This document shows, piece after piece, positions 6,670-11,786 of a stretch of 11,786 bases of DNA. The DNA comes from an uncultured Coriobacteriales bacterium (lineage in GTDB: Bacteria > Actinomycetota > Coriobacteriia > Coriobacteriales > Atopobiaceae). The position numbers and the translations under genes are program-made. Position 1 is the first letter of the stretch; every line of letters starts with the position of its first letter. The stretch covers positions 1-11,786 of the forward strand of contig CAMZCV010000014.1 in the NCBI GenBank assembly GCA_947305035.1, read 5' to 3'. Under the pieces are notes generated by a model. It did not search any database. It was not told where the DNA came from and saw only the letters and a program-made list of their open reading frames with translations.

Positions 6670-6746
6670 CGGGACGTGGCGCAGTTTGGTAGCGCGCGCG
6701 GTTCGGGACCGCGAGGCCGCTGGTTCGAATCCAGTCGTCCCGACCA
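6670..6746 (+). tRNA. tRNA-Pro (anticodon CGG)
   Basis: A 77-base cloverleaf. The acceptor stem is CGGGACG (6670-6676) with CGTCCCG (6736-6742). The D stem is GCGC/GCGC. The anticodon stem CGCGG/CCGCG encloses loop TTCGGGA, giving anticodon CGG at 6704-6706. There is a 5-base variable loop, a T arm with TTCGAAT, discriminator A and an encoded CCA (6744-6746). It reads CCG proline codons, frequent in a high-G+C genome. A possible -10 (TAGTAT, 6652-6657) lies upstream with no clear -35. A terminator follows at once. I see no att-like duplication of its 3' end in the window. Confidence 0.97.
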
Positions 6747-6755
6747 TGACAGCTT

Positions 6756-6786
6756 AAGGCCAGAGGATTCATGCCTCTGGCCTTTT
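6756..6786 (+). terminator. Intrinsic terminator of tRNA-Pro
   Basis: An 11-bp stem (6756-6766 AAGGCCAGAGG with 6774-6784 CCTCTGGCCTT) closes a 7-base loop and ends in TTTT followed by CGTTT. It lies 10 bases after the tRNA's CCA end. Confidence 0.92.
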
Positions 6787-6846
6787 CGTTTGGAGAATCA
6801 GGCACAATCGGAATTACAATTCTTGTACCACATCAAGAGATGGGCT

Positions 6847-7563
6847 ATGGCGTTTAAAAGGAACTCCGCAGGCATGGAAGACGGTACGAAAGAACTCAAG
6901 CAACTTGCCATCTTCGACTACGACGGCACGATCGTCTCCGGTCAGTCGGGCCTGCTCATCTCGCGGTACATGTTCTCCCTCAAGCTCATGAAGAAGCGCC
7001 ACGCCTCGCGCCTTATCTGGTGGGGCATCCGCTACCTCCTGCACCTGCCGCATCGCGAGGGCGAGGCGCGCGAGCTCGTCTTCAAGGGGCTCTCGGATGA
7101 GCGGCCCGAGGAAGTCGATTCGTTCATGCGCGAGTTCCACGATACGATACTTGCCCCGCTCTACAGGCCCAAGGCCGAGGCCGAGGTGGCCCGGTGCAAG
7201 GCGGAGGGCTTTACGGTGCTCATCGTCTCGGCGACCTTCTCGATGCTCGCGGACATGGCCGCGGAGTATCTGCAGGCGGATGCCGCAATCGCAACCATAA
7301 TGGAGCAGGACGAGAACGGTATGTATACCGGCAGGGTGCAGGGCGATGTTGTGGAGGGGAAGGCCAAACTCGCTGTGATCAAGCGCTGGGCCGACGACCG
7401 TTACGGTGCCGGCAACTGGGAGATCTCACGCGCATACGCCGACCACTACAGCGATAGGGATCTCCTCGGATCGGCTGCCCACCCCTATGCCGTCTGTCCT
7501 GACGGACTTCTCAGGAGATATGCCAAGAAGCGGGGCTGGGACATCCTCAACTGGCGCGAGTAG
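6847..7563 (+). CDS. HAD-IB family phosphatase
   Basis: A 238-residue cytoplasmic hydrolase of the haloacid dehalogenase superfamily, subfamily IB (the phosphoserine phosphatase-like group). Motif I is FDYDGT (D24 nucleophile, D26 acid/base). Motif II is VSAT (Ser128). The motif III lysine is in EGKAK (K172). Motif IV is YADHYSDRDLL (D203, with D199 or D205 nearby). The insert between motifs I and II (about 35-115) is the helical cap typical of C1-type members, rich in basic and aromatic residues (RLIWWGIRYLLHLPHR). These enzymes remove phosphate from small metabolites or lipid head groups, but the substrate cannot be told from sequence. The start could be ATG 6847 or ATG 6874. The latter has AAAAGGA 11 bases upstream and yields a protein 9 residues shorter. 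A longer frame reaching back into the tRNA is not credible. The gene is convergent with the PrsW gene, 19 bases apart. Confidence 0.88.
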   Translation: MAFKRNSAGMEDGTKELKQLAIFDYDGTIVSGQSGLLISRYMFSLKLMKKRHASRLIWWGIRYLLHLPHREGEARELVFKGLSDERPEEVDSFMREFHDTILAPLYRPKAEAEVARCKAEGFTVLIVSATFSMLADMAAEYLQADAAIATIMEQDENGMYTGRVQGDVVEGKAKLAVIKRWADDRYGAGNWEISRAYADHYSDRDLLGSAAHPYAVCPDGLLRRYAKKRGWDILNWRE

Positions 7564-7582
7564 CCCCAGCGCCCACGATTGC

Positions 7583-8761
7583 CTACTTGGCGCCGGTCAT
7601 CCTGTTGACCTGCTCCAATCCGCGATTGAGCAGAACGGATATCACGATCCACGCGAACGCCGTGCAGATGGCATGCTGCGAGGAGAAGCCGAATGCGCTC
7701 GAAGCGTTTGAGAACAGCGGGATATCGAAGGTCCAGAAGAAGTGCAGCAACAGGGATGCAGCGAGGAACGTGAGGCATTTCACGTCCAGGACCTGCGCAA
7801 ACGAGAAGTCGCGACCGTCAGATCCAAGCGCGAACGCACCGCCCTGGATGGCGCCCCACGCAACATGGCGACCGATTGCCATGCCCGAGCTGGTAAGGAT
7901 GAGATTGATCGAGTTCTCGAGCCCGTACAGGTTCCAATAATGCAGGGCAAACCCTGCCGTCTCGAAGGCTCCAAACGCTCCGGCTACGGCGGCGCCGATC
8001 AGCATGGAGCTCAGGATGTAGTTGCGTCCCCTGAAACGCAGCAGGAAGAATGCGATGACCGCACCCTTTACAACCTCTTCCACGATGGCGATGAAGAGCG
8101 ATGCAAAGAATCCGCCCGCAGAGAGGGTTTCGTAGGGGAGGAGCGACTCGATTGCCACGGCACCGAGAATGCTTACCGTGCCACCCAACACGAAGACCTT
8201 TGCCACTTCGACGAAGCTGATGTTGCGCAGCGCGTTGCATTCGAAGAAGAATACGGCAACGGTGAACGGGGCGGCCATGGCGCCGAAGAAGATGAAGCAG
8301 GCAAGCCCGATGAAGTTGTCGAAGACCGAGGCGACGAGTCCGAAGAGCGCTGTAACCACAACGAGCAGCAGCAGAACGCGCGAAAAGAGCCAGGGGCGAG
8401 GCCAGCGTGTGGAGACCTGGCTGATGGGCGGCGTGGTGTCAGAGGTCCCGCACATGAAGATACGCTCCGCCTCTCCCGTGCTGTGCTGCTTGAAAACGCT
8501 GCTGAAGAAGTCGCCGTAGCGCAGCTCCACCGCGCCGGTGCCGCCGGCTGCCTCGTTGACCTTTGCAGTCACGGTGGTGGTGAAGTACGACTTCCAGTTT
8601 CCGCCGTCGGGTTTATCGACTTCTTCTTGCGCGGGAGCCACGCTTGGAGCTGCGGGAGCGGGGATGCTGGCCGGTGCGGGTGCAACGGCAACCCGAGAAC
8701 CGCAGTGCATGCAGAAGCTGGCATCATCGGCGATCTGCGTTCCGCAAACAGGGCACTTCAT
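7583..8761 (-). CDS. PrsW-family intramembrane protease with zinc ribbon
   Basis: A 392-residue membrane protein. The N-terminus is a zinc ribbon, CPVC(x10)CMHC (C3, C6, C17, C20). It is followed by an Ala/Pro-rich linker (about 25-44) and a soluble segment with YGDFFSSVFKQHSTGEAERI (about 82-101). The membrane part (about 128-385) has seven or more helices and the PrsW motifs: EEVVK (E228, E229, K232), FGAFE (E267), RHVAW (H299) and LHFFW (H340). PrsW members are glutamic-type intramembrane proteases; in Bacillus PrsW begins the cleavage of an anti-sigma factor. A stress or sensing role is therefore possible here, but no sigma/anti-sigma pair is present. Start ATG 8761 is chosen because AAGGGA lies 7 bases upstream and the zinc ribbon begins immediately. 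A longer frame to 8869 would overlap the neighbour's promoter. Divergent from the nitroreductase gene. Confidence 0.87.
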   Translation of the reverse strand: MKCPVCGTQIADDASFCMHCGSRVAVAPAPASIPAPAAPSVAPAQEEVDKPDGGNWKSYFTTTVTAKVNEAAGGTGAVELRYGDFFSSVFKQHSTGEAERIFMCGTSDTTPPISQVSTRWPRPWLFSRVLLLLVVVTALFGLVASVFDNFIGLACFIFFGAMAAPFTVAVFFFECNALRNISFVEVAKVFVLGGTVSILGAVAIESLLPYETLSAGGFFASLFIAIVEEVVKGAVIAFFLLRFRGRNYILSSMLIGAAVAGAFGAFETAGFALHYWNLYGLENSINLILTSSGMAIGRHVAWGAIQGGAFALGSDGRDFSFAQVLDVKCLTFLAASLLLHFFWTFDIPLFSNASSAFGFSSQHAICTAFAWIVISVLLNRGLEQVNRMTGAK

Positions 8762-8800
8762 GGACTCGTCCCTTCGAGAAGGAATTGACTGTCGGTTTGA

Positions 8801-8809
8801 ATCATACCA
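8801..8809 (-). promoter_or_regulatory. Extended -10 promoter of the PrsW gene
   Basis: The minus strand reads TGG-TATGAT (8809-8801), an extended -10 element, giving a start point near 8794 and a leader of about 33 bases. No good -35 is seen, as is common with extended -10 promoters. Confidence 0.5.
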
Positions 8810-8840
8810 CCGTCGCAGCATATCGCCGCATTGCCGAGCG

Positions 8841-8869
8841 TCGAACGCGCTGCTTTGCTCCGCTATCAT
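8841..8869 (+). promoter_or_regulatory. Candidate promoter of the nitroreductase gene
   Basis: TCGAAC (8841-8846) and TATCAT (8864-8869) are separated by 17 bases and lie 35 bases before ATG 8905. The -10 is good, the -35 matches at half its positions. TTGACT at 8785-8790 is a better -35 but has no matching -10. Confidence 0.4.
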
Positions 8870-8904
8870 GGGAACCAGGAACGCTGCCCACGAAAGGAGC
8901 CGTC

Positions 8905-9447
8905 ATGAACGAGACCATCCAGACCCTCAAGACCCGTCGCTCCGTACGCAATTTCACCGACAAGCCGGTTCCGCGCGAGCTTATCGAGCAGATCATCGAC
9001 GCCGGCCTCTGGGCCCCCAACGGCATGGGCAGGCAATCGCCCATCATCGTGGCCGTTACCGACCGCGCCCTGCGCGACCGCATCTCCAAGATGAACGGCG
9101 ATGTCATGCGCGCTGGCGGCTACGCGCCCGAGGGAGAATTCGATCCGTTCTACGGCGGCCCCGTGGTACTTGTGGTGCTGGCAGATCGCGCGGTGGGCAC
9201 ATGCGTCTATGACGGCTCGCTCGTCATGGGTAACATGCTCAACGCGGCCAAGTCGCTCGGCGTGGATTCCATCTGGATCCATCGCGCCAAGGAGGTGTTC
9301 GACTCCGAGGAGGGGAAGGCCATCCTCGCCTCGCTCGGTGTGGAGGGCGACTACGAGGGCGTCGGCAACTGCGTGCTGGGATATGCGGAAACCCCTGCGG
9401 GGGAGGGAGCCCCGCGCAAGGATAACCGTGTCTTCTGGGCGGAGTAG
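8905..9447 (+). CDS. Nitroreductase family protein (FMN-dependent)
   Basis: A 180-residue flavin oxidoreductase of the nitroreductase fold, probably a cytoplasmic homodimer using FMN and NAD(P)H. Visible hallmarks are the N-terminal FMN-phosphate site KTRRSVRNF (9-17), the segment LWAPNGMGRQSP (35-46), GGPVVLVVLAD (84-94), MGNMLNAAKSLGVDSIW (108-124) and the closing VGNCVLGYAETP (153-164). The last part is the region that binds flavin or closes the active site in this family. Members reduce nitro compounds, quinones or other electron acceptors; the physiological substrate cannot be inferred. The start is clear from GAAAGGAG at 8892-8899, 5 bases before ATG. Divergent from the PrsW gene and convergent with the amylase gene. 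Confidence 0.92.
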   Translation: MNETIQTLKTRRSVRNFTDKPVPRELIEQIIDAGLWAPNGMGRQSPIIVAVTDRALRDRISKMNGDVMRAGGYAPEGEFDPFYGGPVVLVVLADRAVGTCVYDGSLVMGNMLNAAKSLGVDSIWIHRAKEVFDSEEGKAILASLGVEGDYEGVGNCVLGYAETPAGEGAPRKDNRVFWAE

Positions 9448-9455
9448 CCCGCTCG

Positions 9456-9474
9456 GGCCGCGTTATGCGCGGCC
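9456..9474. terminator. G+C-rich hairpin at convergent gene ends
   Basis: GGCCGCG (9456-9462) pairs with CGCGGCC (9468-9474) around TTATG. The loop holds the amylase stop codon (TAA on the minus strand, 9465-9463), and the stem starts 9 bases after the nitroreductase stop. Without a T-tract on either strand it is not a classic intrinsic terminator, but it may end or stabilise both converging transcripts. Confidence 0.4.
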
Positions 9475-10941
9475 GGGCCTCACGATGATGGGGATGTTGG
9501 AGAGCGCCTCGGCGGCCTGCTCGGGCAGATAGACCGAGAGGAGCGCGCTGCCTGCCGGGAAGACGGCGGTGCCGTCCGCGCCTATCTCAACAAAGCCCTC
9601 GCCGAGCACGCAGATCCAGCGCTCGCCGGCGTGCTCCTTGCCCACGTTCATGGTCTTCTCGCCATCAGCGTGGCGCGAGACAACCACAGCGCAGCCCGGA
9701 CCCTCCTCTGAGCCCTCACGGGTCCAGCCCACGATATCCGGCTCGTCGAAATAGTCGTTCTGCTTGCCGAACGCGCAATGCTCGCGGATCTCCATGAGCA
9801 GCGGCAGCTCCGCGACGGCGAGGATGCCGTCGTTGGGCAGGCCGTAGAGGTCGGCGAAGAACACGCAGGGGTATCCTGCCTCGCGCAGGAGGATCATCGC
9901 GTATGCAGCCGGCTTGAACCAGTGGCGCACGGTCGACTCGAGCGCCTGGTCGGGCTGGGTGTCGTGGTTCTCCACGAAGGTGACGGCGTGGATGGGGTCC
10001 TCGGAGACGAGGGTGCCGTCGAAGAGCGTGCGCAAATCGCAGCCTTCCGGGTCCTCGCTGGCGTGGAAGAAGTTGAAGTGCAGCGGCACGTCAAACAGCG
10101 AGAGCGACTCCTCCTTGCCGAGATAGGCCTGCAGTTCCGCAAGGTCCTTCGACCAGTACTCGCCCACCACGAAGAGCTCGTGGTTGACGGACGCGCGCAT
10201 GTCGGCGAGCCAGCGCTGGTAGAATGCACGGCTGATGTGCTTGAGCGCGTCGAGCCGCAGCCCGTTCACGCCCGTGGTGCGCAGATACCAGCGTCCCCAC
10301 TTGGCGAGCTGCTCGTAGACGCGCTCGTTGGAGACGTCCACGTCCATGCCCATCAGGTAGTCGTAGTTGCCGTTCTCGGAGCGGTCGACGTCCTCGGCCC
10401 ACTCCTTCTTTCCAAAGCGCCAGACGCCCGAGCGCTGCTCGGCCTCGTTCCAGTCGCAGCCCGTGAAGCAGCTTGCATCCCAGATGAAGTCGTCATACGC
10501 GCCCGCGCGGCCGGGGAAGGTGAAACGCGACCACGCGCACAGCGCGCCGGGGCCGGCGACCTCTTGCTCGCGGTCTGCGGGGCTCGTCTCGGTGGCGCCG
10601 ATGAGCTCGGGCTCGTCTCCGCCCATCTTGTGGTTGAGCACGATATCGCCGAGCACCTGAACGCCCGCATCCTGCAGCGCACGGACAGCATCAACATATT
10701 CCTCGCGCGTACCATACTTGGTGCGCACGGTACCCTTCTGGTCGAACTCGCCCAGATCCCAAAGGTCGTATACGCCGTAGCCCACATCGTTGACTCCGGC
10801 CTGGCCCTTGTATGCAGGGGGCAGCCATACGGCGGTGAAACCAAGCTTCGCGAGCTCCTCTGCCCGCTCTGCCATTCTCCGCCAGTGCTGCCCGTCGGGG
10901 GGCAGGTACCAGCTGAAACCCTGGAGCATCATTCCGTTCAT
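9463..10941 (-). CDS. Cytoplasmic GH13 alpha-amylase
   Basis: A 492-residue glycoside hydrolase of family GH13, of the bacterial liquefying or cytoplasmic type (subfamily 5-like), which cuts alpha-1,4-glucan chains or maltodextrins. It begins directly with MMLQGFSWYLP without a signal peptide, so it should act inside the cell on glycogen or imported dextrins. Conserved regions in order are VWLPPAYKG (38-46), VGYGVYDLWDLGEF (53-66), DIVLNHK (99-105), GLRLDALKH (227-235, nucleophile D231), VVGEYW (258-263, acid/base E261) and VENHDTQP (323-330, D327). A beta-sandwich C-domain closes the protein. The length is normal for the group. ATG 10941 has an excellent AAGGAGG 7 bases upstream (10955-10949). 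The leader contains a perfect palindrome (10962-10976). Neighbours give no clue to a glycogen operon. Confidence 0.94.
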   Translation of the reverse strand: MNGMMLQGFSWYLPPDGQHWRRMAERAEELAKLGFTAVWLPPAYKGQAGVNDVGYGVYDLWDLGEFDQKGTVRTKYGTREEYVDAVRALQDAGVQVLGDIVLNHKMGGDEPELIGATETSPADREQEVAGPGALCAWSRFTFPGRAGAYDDFIWDASCFTGCDWNEAEQRSGVWRFGKKEWAEDVDRSENGNYDYLMGMDVDVSNERVYEQLAKWGRWYLRTTGVNGLRLDALKHISRAFYQRWLADMRASVNHELFVVGEYWSKDLAELQAYLGKEESLSLFDVPLHFNFFHASEDPEGCDLRTLFDGTLVSEDPIHAVTFVENHDTQPDQALESTVRHWFKPAAYAMILLREAGYPCVFFADLYGLPNDGILAVAELPLLMEIREHCAFGKQNDYFDEPDIVGWTREGSEEGPGCAVVVSRHADGEKTMNVGKEHAGERWICVLGEGFVEIGADGTAVFPAGSALLSVYLPEQAAEALSNIPIIVRPGRA

Positions 10942-10961
10942 ATGTGCGCCTCCTTTCAGAA

Positions 10962-10976
10962 GCGACGTGTCGTCGC
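10962..10976. promoter_or_regulatory. Perfect palindrome in the amylase leader
   Basis: GCGACG-TGT-CGTCGC is a perfect 6-bp inverted repeat with a 3-base centre, lying 6 bases upstream of the amylase ribosome binding site. Next to it, CAGCTC (10976-10981) can pair with GAGCTG (10997-11002), sharing one base. A sugar-responsive repressor operator, for example of the LacI or GntR type, or an mRNA hairpin acting on translation are both possible. The remaining 11003-11097 shows only a loose TTGACG (minus strand, near 11070) with no convincing -10. Confidence 0.45.
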
Positions 10977-11097
10977 AGCTCTCCGCAGGGGGCGGCGAGC
11001 TGCCAAATGACTATGCTACCCATTGCAACAGCGGTTATTCACCGCGTACGCATTTCATCACAGGGGCGTCAAATTTGGAGAATGCGCTGGATAGGCC

Positions 11098-11786
11098 CTA
11101 TACGACGACAAAATAGAGCATGGCGAGGAAGAGGTACATGCCAAAGAGACCGAAAAAGAGGCCGTCGGCGACGCGCTTGGGGATGCGGCTGAGGAAGGCC
11201 TCCATGGCGGGGTACACCCACCACACGATGATGGTTGCGGCGATGCTGTAGACCAGGGAATTCTGCAGGCAGACCTGTCCCATGAAGTTGAAGGGCAGGG
11301 CGCGGTAGTCCCACAGGCTGTAATCCTGGTTCACCGCCATGCCAGTGAGGAAGTCGATGCTCGTGCACACGGCGAGGTTGAGCGCGAACGATGCCAGGAG
11401 CGTGGGAAGCTTGCGTCCGCCGAACCGCTTGAGGAACCGCTCCTTGAGCGGGTGGAGGAGCAGGACCACCATGACCAGGGCGATGCCCTCGGCCGAGAAC
11501 GGGAAGAGCCATTGACCCCAGAGCATGGCGTTGGAAGGGTCGTAGTCGCCCATGAACACGCCGGCGATGATGAGGCGGCAGAAGAGGATCTCCGCCCAAT
11601 GCCCGAGCATCGAGAACACGATGAAGTAGATGGACGTATTGCGCCAGAACGGCCACGTGCGCACGCGCTCCTTGAGCGGAAGCGCGTCCGAGGATGAGAT
11701 GCCGTTCATGCGGTCGGATGCGTCGGGCTCGAGGAAATACGAGCCCAGCCCTTTTGCGGAGAGGAGATATACCACCACGGCGATGC
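11098..11786 (-). CDS. CmpB-type putative ABC-transporter permease (partial)
   Basis: The 3' 229 codons or so of a membrane protein whose 5' end lies beyond the right edge: the frame stays open to 11786 and opens inside a hydrophobic helix (IAVVVYLL). After a short hydrophilic stretch come about five or six membrane segments. The signature WDYRALPFNFMGQVCLQNSL and the preceding helices match the ABC_trans_CmpB family (Pfam PF06541), named as putative ABC-transporter membrane proteins although their transport role is poorly proven. No ATPase partner is in the window. GTG 11778 could in theory start a shorter protein, but no ribosome binding site can be seen and it would cut the first helix. 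The stop is at 11100-11098 with no intrinsic terminator after it, so transcripts could read on toward the amylase gene 157 bases away. Confidence 0.75.
   Translation of the reverse strand, partial: IAVVVYLLSAKGLGSYFLEPDASDRMNGISSSDALPLKERVRTWPFWRNTSIYFIVFSMLGHWAEILFCRLIIAGVFMGDYDPSNAMLWGQWLFPFSAEGIALVMVVLLLHPLKERFLKRFGGRKLPTLLASFALNLAVCTSIDFLTGMAVNQDYSLWDYRALPFNFMGQVCLQNSLVYSIAATIIVWWVYPAMEAFLSRIPKRVADGLFFGLFGMYLFLAMLYFVVV

Noticed and set aside
6670..6746. tRNA-Pro considered as an integration site
   Set aside because: No repeat of its 3' end and no integrase gene are seen within the window.
6676..6846. Upstream extension of the HAD phosphatase frame
   Set aside because: It would start inside tRNA-Pro and read through that gene's terminator. 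ATG 6847 or 6874 is the realistic start.
7742..8788. Long plus-strand open frame (348 codons)
   Set aside because: Antisense to the PrsW gene, which has all family motifs. The plus frame has no recognisable domain.
9778..11010. Long plus-strand open frame (410 codons)
   Set aside because: It is antisense to the alpha-amylase gene, whose catalytic motifs are intact. The frame is low-complexity Val/Ala/Glu/Arg as expected for high-G+C antisense.

Overview
The window looks like a chromosomal segment of a high-G+C, Gram-positive anaerobe of the Coriobacteriia, most likely Collinsella or a close relative. Three things point there. Two secreted proteins built of InlB/Listeria-Bacteroides-type B-repeats end in VPxTGD sorting signals. 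There is a PrsW-type membrane protein with an N-terminal zinc ribbon. There is also a CmpB-type putative ABC-transporter permease. The genus is inferred from protein style; no marker gene in the window fixes it.

Left part (1-1306): an intrinsic terminator at 60-84, probably closing a gene that lies off the left edge, then about 320 bases with several inverted repeats and no convincing gene. A short HipA-like kinase gene (409-1083) follows. It keeps the catalytic Asp and metal-binding residues but lacks most of the N-terminal half of the family, so it looks like a remnant or a minimal divergent member.

Cell-surface part (1307-6592): an 831-residue B-repeat wall protein with its own terminator; a 112-residue membrane-anchored protein resembling the DUF5052 family; on the opposite strand, a short signal-peptide gene broken by a one-base frameshift (4406-4610); and a 603-residue wall protein with B-repeats and a Spy0128/FctA-type pilin domain carrying the residues for a Lys-Asn isopeptide bond. 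The broken gene and the 603-residue gene are divergent. Each has a perfect TATAAT about 30 bases upstream of its start codon, and a strong imperfect palindrome lies between the two promoters. Both wall proteins share the VPxTGDAT motif, so one sortase, not in the window, could anchor both.

Housekeeping part (6593-11786): tRNA-Pro(CGG) with encoded CCA and a terminator; a HAD-IB phosphatase (+); a zinc-ribbon PrsW protease (-) convergent with it; a nitroreductase (+) divergent from PrsW; a cytoplasmic GH13 alpha-amylase (-) convergent with the nitroreductase, whose leader carries a perfect 15-base palindrome just upstream of the ribosome binding site; and the 3' part of a CmpB-type permease (-) that runs off the right edge. 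These genes are mostly single transcription units and do not form one pathway.

I did not see a clear new defence or mobile system. The spots most worth a second look are the divergent promoter with its palindrome and frameshifted partner, the trimmed HipA-like kinase beside several inverted repeats, and the palindromic amylase leader.
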